A stretch of DNA of 59,975 nucleotides from Brucella pseudintermedia (GTDB lineage Bacteria; Pseudomonadota; Alphaproteobacteria; Rhizobiales; Rhizobiaceae): assembly GCF_008932435.1 (NCBI RefSeq), contig NZ_WBWE01000018.1, positions 1-59,975 of the forward strand, given 5' to 3'. Of the stretch, positions 39,034-46,887 are shown one piece after another (the stretch's first letter is position 1; every line of letters starts with the position of its first letter). The position numbers and the translations under genes are program-made. The notes beneath the pieces were generated by a model, which worked only from the letters and a program-made list of their open reading frames with translations, did no database searches and had not been told where the DNA came from.

Positions 39034-39670
39034 GCTTCGCATAGGCGACCATGACGCCCACAATCATCGCAGCCGGAACGAACAGCGCGTCGAGGCCGAT
39101 GAGAGAGTGCCCAAGTCCGCCGCCGACAGCGCCAAGCATCAGGGAAAGCCACACGGCCACATGCTGGAGCCAGCGCCATTTCGGCGTTTCGCCGCGCAGC
39201 GAACAGGCAAGGTCGGCGGCAGCGTTGAAGAGCGTGCCGGTCACATAGGTCACGCCCAGACGCGCCGCGCCTATCGGCTGCACCGCCGCGTTCTGCGCGC
39301 CCATGGCGGCGGCAAGCAGCAGCACCGGCTGGATGAACAGCGCGCCCTCCCGCCGCAGCACGCCGACCAGCAGCAATATCGCCACGACACTCGCCATCAC
39401 ATAAAGGCTGCCCCGGCGTCCATGGGCGCGCACCGTCAGCGTGCCGAAAAATGCTCCGGCGAAAAACAGCACGATCAGGATGGCCGGAAACCACACCAGC
39501 ACCGCGCCCTGCGGTCCCGGTTGTCCGGCCAGCGCGGTGCCGAGCTGGGTCGTGTTGCCGCTCATGAAGGAAGCGAAGAAGCCGCCAAGCTGCAGGAAGG
39601 CAATCGCATCGACGAAACCGGCCGATGCGGTGAGAATCAGCCCGAGCGACAGTTTGGAATTCGGTGTCAT
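39026..39670 (-). CDS. DUF1275 (YoaK-like) membrane protein
   Basis: A 214-residue protein with about six hydrophobic segments. The motif GFVDAIAFLQLGGFFASFMS followed by GNTTQLG is the DUF1275 signature, and TYVTGTLFNAAADLA matches a second conserved block. Function is unknown; transport has been suggested for the family. The gene is convergent with the LysR gene and the two stop codons lie within an 8-nt coding overlap. It is preceded by the terminator of the GlsB/YeaQ gene. Confidence 0.85.
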   Translation of the reverse strand: MTPNSKLSLGLILTASAGFVDAIAFLQLGGFFASFMSGNTTQLGTALAGQPGPQGAVLVWFPAILIVLFFAGAFFGTLTVRAHGRRGSLYVMASVVAILLLVGVLRREGALFIQPVLLLAAAMGAQNAAVQPIGAARLGVTYVTGTLFNAAADLACSLRGETPKWRWLQHVAVWLSLMLGAVGGGLGHSLIGLDALFVPAAMIVGVMVAYAKLN

Positions 39671-39693
39671 GGGATTGAACTTCGCAATGAAGA

Positions 39694-39718
39694 AACCCGG
39701 CTTTCGGGAAGCCGGGTC
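39694..39718 (-). terminator. Terminator after GlsB/YeaQ-type gene
   Basis: The stem ACCCGGCTT / AAGCCGGGT is followed on the minus strand by TTCTTC. Confidence 0.65.
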
Positions 39719-39740
39719 TGTTCAGAAAAATATTTGCAGG

Positions 39741-39995
39741 TCAGGCGCGTTTGATGATGCGCAGGATGACAAGCAGGATGGCCGCGCCGATAAATGCGTT
39801 GACGATTGCGGCGATAATCCCTCCGCCGATGGAAAACCCAAGGCGCGGCAGCAGCCAGCCCGCAAAGAAAGCGCCGATCACGCCGACGATAATATTACCG
39901 ATCAGGCCGAAACCGCCGCCCTGCACGACCTTGCCTGCCAGCCAGCCGGCGATAAGACCCACAAAAAGAAATACGAGAAGACTTCCAACATCCAT
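39741..39995 (-). CDS. GlsB/YeaQ/YmgE family stress-response membrane protein
   Basis: An 84-residue protein made of three hydrophobic segments with many glycines: LLVFLFVGLIAGWLAGKVVQ, GFGLIGNIIVGVIGAFFAGW and the final INAF-type segment before ILRIIKRA. This matches the transglycosylase-associated (GlsB/YeaQ) family, induced by stress in several bacteria, with no known biochemical role. It forms a short single-gene unit ended by the hairpin at 39694-39718. Confidence 0.85.
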   Translation of the reverse strand: MDVGSLLVFLFVGLIAGWLAGKVVQGGGFGLIGNIIVGVIGAFFAGWLLPRLGFSIGGGIIAAIVNAFIGAAILLVILRIIKRA

Positions 39996-40097
39996 GCGTT
40001 TTTCTCCCTCTCAAAACGCGCCGTCCGGCGCGCCTGATGCGAGTTGACTATATGTTGGCGGGCGGCACAAGGGGCGAGCGCGCCCTCTCCTCTCAAA

Positions 40098-40622
40098 TCA
40101 GGCCGCGAGATGCCGGAAAGCGGCAACCACGTCCTCGTAAACCTTGCGCTTGAAGGGAACGATCAGCCCCGGCAGTTCGGCCATCGGCTTCCATTCCCAG
40201 CGGTCGAACTCGGCGGTATGGCCGCCGGGTGGCGGGTTGATGGCGATTTCGCTCTCGTCGCCCTCGAAGCGATAGGCAAACCATTTTTGCGTCTGGCCGC
40301 GATACTTGCCCTTGAGCGCAATGCCGACCAGATGCGGCGGCAGGTCGTAATTGATCCAGTCCGACGCTTCCTCCAGCAGCGAGACCGACTTCATGCCGGT
40401 TTCCTCATAAAGTTCGCGCACCGCCGCCTCGACCGGGTCCTCGCCCTTGTCGATGCCGCCTTGCGGCATCTGCCAGAGCTGCGTCGCGCCGTCCATCTCG
40501 TCGCCCGGAATGACGATGCGCCGCCCTGCCCAGACCAGACCGGCCTTGTTCAGCACCATCAGCCCGACACAGGGACGGTAAGGCAGGCTTTCCGGGTCGA
40601 CAGGGCCTTTATGCTTCGACAT
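40098..40622 (-). CDS. rppH: RNA 5'-pyrophosphohydrolase (RppH/IalA type)
   Basis: A 174-residue Nudix hydrolase that removes pyrophosphate from mRNA 5' ends to start decay. The Nudix box is [20 protein letters not shown] followed by TGM. Also present are [19 protein letters not shown] and the C-terminal WKPMAELP, which are RppH features. ATG 40622 gives MSKHKGP, the usual start; an ATG 12 nt upstream also exists. Bartonella IalA, an invasion-associated protein, belongs to the same family. In this window it follows the envelope genes ctpA and deacetylase on the same strand, after a repeat. Confidence 0.93.
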   Translation of the reverse strand: MSKHKGPVDPESLPYRPCVGLMVLNKAGLVWAGRRIVIPGDEMDGATQLWQMPQGGIDKGEDPVEAAVRELYEETGMKSVSLLEEASDWINYDLPPHLVGIALKGKYRGQTQKWFAYRFEGDESEIAINPPPGGHTAEFDRWEWKPMAELPGLIVPFKRKVYEDVVAAFRHLAA

Positions 40623-40647
40623 GACATTCTCCATGATATGCAGACTC

Positions 40648-40747
40648 AGAGCATTTCCAGCTTAAATTGAACCATTGGAAATGCTCTATCTTTTTGTTTT
40701 GCGCATTATCCCACGCAAAACCGCTTCGCACTTTTGCTGGAAATGCT
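40648..40747. repeat. Dispersed palindromic element, copy 7 (two modules)
   Basis: The left module AGAGCATTTCCAGC / GGAAATGCTCT is an inverted repeat. The right module CGCATTATCCCACGCAAAAC, CGCTTCGCACTTTTGC then GGAAATGCTT is nearly identical to copy 2. It fills the whole gap between rppH and the deacetylase gene, and its last bases touch the latter's stop codon. Confidence 0.8.
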
Positions 40748-41965
40748 TTACTGCCGTTCAGGATCGCGAACCAGCGCCGAAACCGGCACGATTTCAATGC
40801 CGCGCTTCTTGACCTCATTGGCCCATGCGGCAACAGCATCGACCGTCACGGCAAAGGCCGAGCCGGTGCCGATGGCGCTGCCCTTGGCCCGTGCGATCCG
40901 CTCCAGCTCGTCCAGACGATCAAGGATCGCGCCGCGGTCCTGCGCCGCATCGATCAGCACATCCGCCGCCGCGAAAGGCACCGCGTCGCTTTCGGCAATC
41001 CGGTCGGCCTGGCTGCGCGCAGAAGTGCCGTCATCCAGATAATAAAGGCCGCGCCTGCCGATCTCGCCCAGCACCGGCGAAAAGGCTTCCGTCTCGGCTG
41101 TGAAACGTGCGCCCATATAGTTCATCACCCCCGCATAATTGGTCATGCGCGACAGCGCCCACAGCAGGGAAGCCTGATTCTTCTTCGCCCCGTCATCCAC
41201 CGTCAGCGTATTGCGGCCGGGATTGACGCGCGGATAATCGAAAGGCTCCATCGGCAATTGCAGCACAAGTTCATGACCGTTTTGCCGGGCCGCCTGCATC
41301 CAGCGCTGCAAACTGTTGCCCTGCGGCGCAAAACCGAGCGTGATTTCCTGCGGCAGCTTGTCGATTGCCTCCATGCTGCCGGTCTGGGAAAGCCCGAGAC
41401 CGCCAATGACAAGCGCAATCCGCGCCCCGCGTGCGCCGGACCAGCCGACCGCATAGGCGTCCATCGGGCGCAGGCCGTCCGCGCCGCGCACCGGAAGCGG
41501 CCCGGTCGGGCTCTGCTCGACCAGCGCCGGTTCGGGCAAATGCGCGACGCGCTGGTCCTGCCCGGACCGATGCGTGTTGTGCACCACGACCACATTGCCT
41601 TCCGCGCCCGCAGTGACATTTGGCATACCGGGCGGCATGTCCGGCGTGACCTTGATGATGGCCGGTCCCGGCTGGCCGCTGCCGCCGCGCAATGCGCTGC
41701 CGGGCGGCGGCGTGTTGCCGGTCACGGGTTTGACCTCGGGCTTGGCGGCAGGCACTTCAGCTTGCGCCGGTTCCAGCGCGGCGGTTTCAACCTTGCGGAA
41801 CCCCGCCTGATTGGCCTGCCAGATGGCGAAGACCGCGCCCCCGGCAAGGCAAAGCCCGGCGACGATGGCCAGACCTTTCACGGACGAACGAAAAGCGCGG
41901 GAGCGTAAGCCCCCGCGCTTTCGCGGTTTCTTGTCCAGTCCTAACGGGCTGTTCAGATCCAGCAT
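40748..41965 (-). CDS. Divergent polysaccharide deacetylase (YibQ-like)
   Basis: A 405-residue protein with one N-terminal membrane anchor near residues 30-55 (GLAIVAGLCLAGGAVFAIW), a Pro/Ala-rich linker (60-140), and a C-terminal divergent polysaccharide deacetylase (DUF610) domain starting at RIALVIGGLGLSQTG. Later motifs are ITLGFAPQGNSLQRWMQAAR, HELVLQLPMEPFDYP, ARFTAETEAFSP and YYLDDGTSARS. The metal-binding residues of true deacetylases are partly missing, so activity is uncertain. It is the third gene of EnvC-like-ctpA-deacetylase, 7 nt after ctpA, an arrangement typical of alphaproteobacteria. Confidence 0.88.
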   Translation of the reverse strand: MLDLNSPLGLDKKPRKRGGLRSRAFRSSVKGLAIVAGLCLAGGAVFAIWQANQAGFRKVETAALEPAQAEVPAAKPEVKPVTGNTPPPGSALRGGSGQPGPAIIKVTPDMPPGMPNVTAGAEGNVVVVHNTHRSGQDQRVAHLPEPALVEQSPTGPLPVRGADGLRPMDAYAVGWSGARGARIALVIGGLGLSQTGSMEAIDKLPQEITLGFAPQGNSLQRWMQAARQNGHELVLQLPMEPFDYPRVNPGRNTLTVDDGAKKNQASLLWALSRMTNYAGVMNYMGARFTAETEAFSPVLGEIGRRGLYYLDDGTSARSQADRIAESDAVPFAAADVLIDAAQDRGAILDRLDELERIARAKGSAIGTGSAFAVTVDAVAAWANEVKKRGIEIVPVSALVRDPERQ

Positions 41966-41972
41966 GGAGCGA

Positions 41973-43301
41973 TCAGTTCAATACGCCCTTCTTCGGGTCC
42001 GGCGGGAAGGCTGCATTGGCTACCTCGCCGCGCAGAAGCTTGATGGCTTCGTTGAGCTGGATGTCATCCTTCGGATCAGGCGGAACATAGGCCGACGAAC
42101 CGGAGCCGTTGTCATCCTCGGCATTGCCCTTGATGTGGCCCTTGAGTTCGGATTCGCCGCGCACGACGTCCTCACCCTTCAGTTCCGGCGGCAATGGCTG
42201 GTCGACCTTGATGTCGGGCGTGATGCCCTTGCCCTGGATCGACTTGCCCGATGGCGTGTAATAGAGCGCGGTCGTCAGGCGCAGCGAACCGTTTTCGCCG
42301 AGCGGAATGATCGTCTGCACCGAGCCCTTGCCGAAGGACTGCGTGCCGAGCACGGTGGCGCGGCGATGATCCTGAAGCGCACCGGCAACGATTTCCGAAG
42401 CACTGGCCGAACCGCCATTGATGAGAACAATGACCGGCTTGCCGTCGGTCAGGTCGCCCTTGCGCGCATCGAAGCGCGTCACGTCCTGCGGATCGCGGCC
42501 ACGGGTCGAAACCACCTCGCCCTTGTCGAGGAAGGCGTCGGATACGGCGACCGCCTGATCGAGCAGCCCGCCCGGATTGAGGCGAAGGTCCAGCACATAG
42601 CCCTTGAGCTTGTCGCCCGGAATCTTGTCCTGAATATCCTTGATCGCCTTCTTCAGGTCATCGGACGTCTGTTCGGTAAACGAGATGACGCGCAGATAGC
42701 CCACATCGTTCTCGACGCGGTAGCGAACGGCCTTCACCTTGATGATGGCGCGCGCGATCTTCAGCGTGATCGGCTTGTCGGCGCCTTCGCGCTGAATGGT
42801 CAGCTCAATCTGCGAGCCCACTTCGCCGCGCATCTTGTCCACGGCGTCGTTCAGCGACAGCCCGCGCACTTCCTGCCCGTCGATCTTGGTGATGAGGTCG
42901 CCTGCCAGCACGCCGGCCTTGGAGGCGGGCGTATCGTCAATTGGCGCAATGACCTTCACGAGATCGTTGTCCATGGTCACTTCAATGCCGAGACCGCCGA
43001 ACTCGCCCTTGGTCTGCGCGCGCATGTCCTGCGCGGCTTCCGGGTTGAGATAGGACGAATGCGGATCGAGCGAGGTCAACATGCCGTTGATCGCGCTTTC
43101 GGTCAGCTTCTTGTCGTCGGGCGGCGTCACATATTGCGCGCGCACACGCTCGAAAATATCGCCGAAAAGGGCCAGTTCCTTGTAGACATCGCTATCTTTC
43201 CCTGCCGCGAAAGCAGTGGAAGCCGGCGCGCCCTGGACCATCACCATGGCTGACGCCCCCAGAAGGGCCCCGGCGAACAGCAGCGACAGTTTACGCATCA
43301 T
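41973..43301 (-). CDS. ctpA: Carboxy-terminal processing protease CtpA (S41)
   Basis: A 442-residue periplasmic serine protease. A signal peptide (about 1-30) is followed by a PDZ domain (about 85-170) and the S41 catalytic domain, with the nucleophile serine in NGGSASASEI near residue 300 and the general-base lysine in QSFGKGSVQT near 323. Such proteases trim peptidoglycan enzymes and lipoproteins. ATG 43301 (MM at the start) follows GGAAGGACGTGAAA; a longer frame to 43337 lies within the upstream gene. It begins 2 nt after the EnvC-like gene, so expression is probably coupled. The C-terminal 60 residues are Gly/Pro/Asp-rich. Confidence 0.95.
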   Translation of the reverse strand: MMRKLSLLFAGALLGASAMVMVQGAPASTAFAAGKDSDVYKELALFGDIFERVRAQYVTPPDDKKLTESAINGMLTSLDPHSSYLNPEAAQDMRAQTKGEFGGLGIEVTMDNDLVKVIAPIDDTPASKAGVLAGDLITKIDGQEVRGLSLNDAVDKMRGEVGSQIELTIQREGADKPITLKIARAIIKVKAVRYRVENDVGYLRVISFTEQTSDDLKKAIKDIQDKIPGDKLKGYVLDLRLNPGGLLDQAVAVSDAFLDKGEVVSTRGRDPQDVTRFDARKGDLTDGKPVIVLINGGSASASEIVAGALQDHRRATVLGTQSFGKGSVQTIIPLGENGSLRLTTALYYTPSGKSIQGKGITPDIKVDQPLPPELKGEDVVRGESELKGHIKGNAEDDNGSGSSAYVPPDPKDDIQLNEAIKLLRGEVANAAFPPDPKKGVLN

Positions 43302-43303
43302 TT

Positions 43304-44623
43304 TCACGTCCTTCCAGAAAGCCGTTCGGTCCACCACGGAGCGGGATCGACGGGTTTTCCATCCTTTCGAAATTCAATGTAAAGCAATGGCGCGCCATTG
43401 CCCACCTCTATCGGTGCAACACTTGCGAGAAGTTTTTCTCCCATTGCGCCGACCGGCTCTCCCGCAAGTACAAACTGGCCTTGCGATACATCGATTCGAC
43501 CCATGCCAGCCATCACGACATGATATCCATTGCCCGCATCGAGTATCAAGAGCTGCCCGTAGGAACGGAATGTGCCCGCGTAAAGTATCACGCCATCGGA
43601 AGGTGACGTAATCGTGGCAGAGGGCAAGGTTTCGACCACCTGCCCCATCATGGAGCCGCCGACGCCGTCCTTCTCGCCGTAGCGGCGCACCGTCCTGCCC
43701 GCCGCAGGCAAGGCAAGCTTGCCCTGCAAGGAGGCAAAATCGATCTGCGGGCGCAGATGCGTGTCATCGGGCGCGGCTTCACCGGCCTTTTCCCTTGCTG
43801 CGGCAAGGCGATCGGCTTCCGCCTTGCGGGCCGCTTCGGCTGCATCGCGCACGCCCGCCATCTGCTTGTCGAGCCCGTCGATAAGATCTTTCAGGCTGCC
43901 CGCCTTGGCCGCCAGTTCTTCGGAACGCTTGCGCTGCGCCTCGATTTCCTGTTCCGATTGCGCCTGCAATTTCTTCTTCTCCTCAAGAAGAAGTGATTGC
44001 CGTTTCTGCTCTTCGGCCTGAACCGTGCGGGTCGTCTTCAGCTTTTCCTGCTCTTCCGCGATGGAAGCCGTGACCTGCTGCATGTCTTTCAGGTCGCCGG
44101 TGAGCTCCTCCACCTGCTCGCGCATTTCGGGCACCACGGCGCCAAGAAGCACGGCGCTGCGCACCGAGGCGAGCGCATCGTCGGGCCGCACCAGAATGGC
44201 GGGCGGCGGGTTTAGCCCCATGCGCTGCAATGCGGCCAGCACTTCGGCCAGAACGCCGCGCCTTGCGCTGAGCGATGCGCGGATGCCGTCTTCCTGCTCG
44301 CGCAGCGCGATCAGCTTGTCGGCAATATCGGCAATATCCTGCTGCAGCTTCTTGTCGGTCTTGGCCGACTGGATCAGCGCGGCGGTGATGGTGGCCTGAT
44401 CCTTCTTCAGCCCGGCCACCTCGTCCTCAAGCTGTTTCAGCTTGTCGCCGGTAACAGTGAGTTCGTTGCTGAGCTTTTCATATTCGCTCGCCGCCTGATC
44501 GCGCTGCTGCTGCAATGCATCCTGCGCCAGAACAGGCGCAGAGGCAAACAGCCCGGCCACGACAAGGCCAGCCTGCACAGATGCAAGCAATCGAGATTTT
44601 TTAAAAAGGCGTACAGGAACCAT
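43304..44623 (-). CDS. EnvC-like murein hydrolase activator (coiled coil plus degenerate LytM)
   Basis: A 439-residue periplasmic protein. A signal peptide (about 1-34, ending near PVLAQ) is followed by a long coiled coil (about 35-270, for example QLEDEVAGLKKDQATI) and a C-terminal LytM/M23 domain with PSDGVILYAGTFRSYGQLLI. Active M23 enzymes have a final HxH; here the corresponding sequence is YHVVMAGM, which lacks the second histidine, as in EnvC, which activates amidases but does not cut. It is the first gene of the operon with ctpA. A role in cell division amidase control is inferred. Confidence 0.88.
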   Translation of the reverse strand: MVPVRLFKKSRLLASVQAGLVVAGLFASAPVLAQDALQQQRDQAASEYEKLSNELTVTGDKLKQLEDEVAGLKKDQATITAALIQSAKTDKKLQQDIADIADKLIALREQEDGIRASLSARRGVLAEVLAALQRMGLNPPPAILVRPDDALASVRSAVLLGAVVPEMREQVEELTGDLKDMQQVTASIAEEQEKLKTTRTVQAEEQKRQSLLLEEKKKLQAQSEQEIEAQRKRSEELAAKAGSLKDLIDGLDKQMAGVRDAAEAARKAEADRLAAAREKAGEAAPDDTHLRPQIDFASLQGKLALPAAGRTVRRYGEKDGVGGSMMGQVVETLPSATITSPSDGVILYAGTFRSYGQLLILDAGNGYHVVMAGMGRIDVSQGQFVLAGEPVGAMGEKLLASVAPIEVGNGAPLLYIEFRKDGKPVDPAPWWTERLSGRT

Positions 44624-44716
44624 GCTGTTCTATCGGGACGAAACAAGGCCAAAATCAGGGCTGACACCGCAACCTAGCCCGATACCGTTAACGAAGCATC
44701 AACCATAACGACCGGT

Positions 44717-45085
44717 TTAGGCCGAAAGCCGTTCCATCAGTTCGATGCGGTTCCCGAAGGGATCGGAAACATAACAGCGCTTATAGCCTTCCAGCGGCTC
44801 ATCCTCGCTGACCGGATAACCGGCTTCGGACAGGATTTCGACCAGCTCATCAAGGCCGTCTATCAGGAATGCCGGATGCGCCTTGCGCGCAGCCACGAAA
44901 GCTGTGTCGACACCCAGATGGATTTTCAAAGCGCCGCGCTCGAACCAGCAGCCGCCGCGAGCGGCGAGATTCGACGGCTTCGGGACTTCCGGTAGGCCGA
45001 GCAGCCCGCCATAGAATGCGCGTGCCTGCTCTTCCCCGCCGTGCGGCATGGCAAGTTGTACATGATCCAGTTGTTCGACGCGCAT
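44717..45085 (-). CDS. VOC family (glyoxalase/bleomycin-resistance-like) protein
   Basis: A 122-residue VOC protein. The first module starts EQLDHVQLAMPHGGEEQARA with FYGGLLGLPEVPKP, and the second holds DEPLEGYKRCYVSDPFGNRIELME. The metal positions would be His8 in the first module and the Glu of GNRIELME. Substrate is unknown; resistance or dioxygenase-type roles occur in the family. AGGAG lies 7 nt before the ATG. It follows the TetR gene on the same strand after 74 nt and may be part of that regulator's unit. Confidence 0.85.
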   Translation of the reverse strand: MRVEQLDHVQLAMPHGGEEQARAFYGGLLGLPEVPKPSNLAARGGCWFERGALKIHLGVDTAFVAARKAHPAFLIDGLDELVEILSEAGYPVSEDEPLEGYKRCYVSDPFGNRIELMERLSA

Positions 45086-45159
45086 GAGAGCTCTCCTGCC
45101 GTTTGCGGCCGGAGCCTACAAAGCAGGGCATGATCGTACAACAGAATTCGGGAAGGCCG

Positions 45160-45723
45160 TCAGGAAGGTAAGACTGCCTCCAGCCATTCCTCCAGCGCGC
45201 GCCGGATGGTCGTTTCCGGCGGCTCGGAACGCCTGAACGCCCACCATATAAGCGCGCCTTGCCAGATATTGGCCATCTGCCAGCCGAGGCGTTCGGCTTT
45301 TTCCGCATCGCCTGAAAGCCTGCGCCCCAGCGCATGGGCGAGATCGACGCCCCATGCCGCGCCCCGCGCCCGCAGCACCGGATTGCGAATATCCTCGCGC
45401 AGCAGCAGAAGCCCGTCGGTGGCATTATATTCAGCGGCATCGGATGGCATCAGCGCCATCAACAGATCGACAGCCCCCTGCGGGCCGGGGGCCGCATCTT
45501 CATCGGCAGCACGCGTCGCCGCATCGAGCCTGTCCCACGCCCGCAGCAGCACCGCCTCAAGCATGGCTTCCCGGTTGCCGTACCGCTGGACCAGTGTGGC
45601 GGCGGAAAGCCCGGCAGCCTTCGCCGCCCGCGCGAAGGTCAACCCCTCAGGACCAGCCTCCGAGACCATTGTGATCAACCGGTCGAGCACCGCCTCATCG
45701 GATATGGATTTCGTTCTTGCCAT
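45160..45723 (-). CDS. TetR/AcrR family regulator
   Basis: A 187-residue regulator. The N-terminal helix-turn-helix covers about 5-50 (MVSEAGPEGLTFARAAKAAG, LSAATLVQRYGNREAML), and a divergent C-terminal helical ligand domain follows. ATG 45723 is used; a TTG at 45729 is also in frame. There is no Shine-Dalgarno before the start, and a promoter (TTGATT-N17-TTATAT) places the transcription start within a base or two of it, so the message may be leaderless. It is divergent from a RibD/DHFR-like gene, with an inverted repeat between them. Autorepression is the likely mode. Confidence 0.88.
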   Translation of the reverse strand: MARTKSISDEAVLDRLITMVSEAGPEGLTFARAAKAAGLSAATLVQRYGNREAMLEAVLLRAWDRLDAATRAADEDAAPGPQGAVDLLMALMPSDAAEYNATDGLLLLREDIRNPVLRARGAAWGVDLAHALGRRLSGDAEKAERLGWQMANIWQGALIWWAFRRSEPPETTIRRALEEWLEAVLPS

Positions 45724-45745
45724 GGACAATATATAAACGTATGTT
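45717..45745 (+). promoter_or_regulatory. Promoter of the RibD/DHFR-like gene
   Basis: TTGCCA (45717-45722) and TATGTT (45740-45745) are separated by 17 nt. The transcript would start near 45752 with a leader of about 22 nt containing AGGAGA. The -10 lies inside the operator-like repeat. Confidence 0.5.
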
Positions 45746-45759
45746 CATTTATAAATCAA
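45731..45759 (-). promoter_or_regulatory. Promoter of the TetR gene
   Basis: On the minus strand TTGATT (45759-45754) and TTATAT (45736-45731) are separated by 17 nt. The expected start is at about 45724, next to the TetR ATG at 45723. Confidence 0.5.
45733..45752. promoter_or_regulatory. Candidate TetR operator
   Basis: ATAAACGTATGTTCATTTAT is an imperfect 20-bp inverted repeat (14 of 20 positions symmetric, including both 5-bp ends). It covers the spacer of the TetR promoter and the -10 of the divergent promoter, so one bound dimer could block both. Confidence 0.5.
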
Positions 45760-45773
45760 CAGGAGAGTTCATC

Positions 45774-46307
45774 ATGGCGAAAATTGTCGGCTACATCGCC
45801 GCCAGTCTCGACGGTTTCATTGCGGCTGAGAACGGAAATCTCGACTGGCTGTTCAAATATGGAGACGCCGATCTGGGCGAGCATGACTATCGCAACTTCA
45901 TCAAGTCGATCCGCACTGTCGTCATGGGCCGCACGACCTATGATTTCGTGGCGGAAAGCGATGAGCCTTGGGCCTATCGCGACCAGAGAAGCATTGTCGT
46001 CACCTCGCGCCCCATCGAGAATCCGAAGGGACCGCTTGAAATCCGCCACGACATCGATGCGCTGATCGCGGAACTGCGTGCGCTCGATGATGGCGATGTG
46101 TGGATGCTTGGCGGCGGCCAGTTGCAGATGGCGTTTCTGGAACGCGGCGCGCTGGATGAAATCGAGATTTACCTCATGCCGGAACTGATCGGCGGCGGCA
46201 TACCGCTGTTTCCGGCTGTCGGCTTCAAGGCAAGCCCCGTTCTCCTCAGTGCGAAGACGCTTGACCGCGGCTGCATCCGCCTGCATTACGCATTTCGAGA
46301 ACGATGA
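45774..46307 (+). CDS. RibD C-terminal/dihydrofolate reductase-like protein
   Basis: A 177-residue reductase-fold protein. The start AKIVGYIAASLDGFIA, the middle VMGRTTYDFVAE and VTSRPIENPKG, and the segment DVWMLGGGQLQMAFLERGAL followed by DEIEIYLMPELIGGGIPLFP are typical of the RibD-C/YyaP-like family. These bind NADPH; most members have no known substrate and do not replace FolA. ATG 45774 follows AGGAGA. It is divergently paired with the TetR gene and probably its main target. Confidence 0.88.
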   Translation: MAKIVGYIAASLDGFIAAENGNLDWLFKYGDADLGEHDYRNFIKSIRTVVMGRTTYDFVAESDEPWAYRDQRSIVVTSRPIENPKGPLEIRHDIDALIAELRALDDGDVWMLGGGQLQMAFLERGALDEIEIYLMPELIGGGIPLFPAVGFKASPVLLSAKTLDRGCIRLHYAFRER

Positions 46308-46365
46308 TAGCCTGCCAGAACTATTAGGAATTTAGACGGGCCTGACGATCAGGCAAGGAACGACA

Positions 46366-46869
46366 ATGTTTATAGATTTCTTTAAAAAGGAACCGGTAGG
46401 AATTGGTGGATTCCTGCTGATTCCAATCATAGCAGTAATCTCCTCAACAATATTTATCTCGCTTGATATATTTTATACACTGAATGCTTACAGCGCCGAT
46501 ATTATTTATGAAATATATTATAGCGAAAAACTATTAGTGTTATCTATAGTTTTCGTAATTATATTGCAATCAATACTTATTATTCTAGGAATAACTTCAT
46601 TATATTTGGCAATAAGAAGGGATTTAAAAACCAAAAACGCCCTTCTCACATTCTTTATACTTAAAGTTTTAATGCTGAATATGGCTACAGTTAACTTAAT
46701 AGGACTATCGTATCACTTCATACTGGATAGCCAATATATGGATAGACACTCATTTATATCAAATTCGGTTTCATTATTATTTGTTCCATATTTGATATTA
46801 TCGAGAAGAGTAAAAAATACCTTCACAACGAATCAAAGCCCATCGGGCGGGGAAGATCAGCCCGCTTGA
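46366..46869 (+). CDS. DUF2569-like membrane protein, AT-rich
   Basis: A 167-residue protein with four hydrophobic segments (about 12-34, 54-80, 92-117, 128-146). The N-terminal VGIGGFLLIPIIAVI and the C-terminal PYLILSRRVKNTF match DUF2569, a four-helix membrane family of unknown function. Hand counting three 60-nt lines gives about 31 percent GC, far below its neighbours, with ATA, TTA and AGA codons. This points to recent transfer. AAGGA lies upstream of the ATG, with spacing of about 6 nt (AGGAACGACA). No mobile gene is visible around it. Confidence 0.75.
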   Translation: MFIDFFKKEPVGIGGFLLIPIIAVISSTIFISLDIFYTLNAYSADIIYEIYYSEKLLVLSIVFVIILQSILIILGITSLYLAIRRDLKTKNALLTFFILKVLMLNMATVNLIGLSYHFILDSQYMDRHSFISNSVSLLFVPYLILSRRVKNTFTTNQSPSGGEDQPA

Positions 46870-46887
46870 GTAATTGCCACCCCATAG

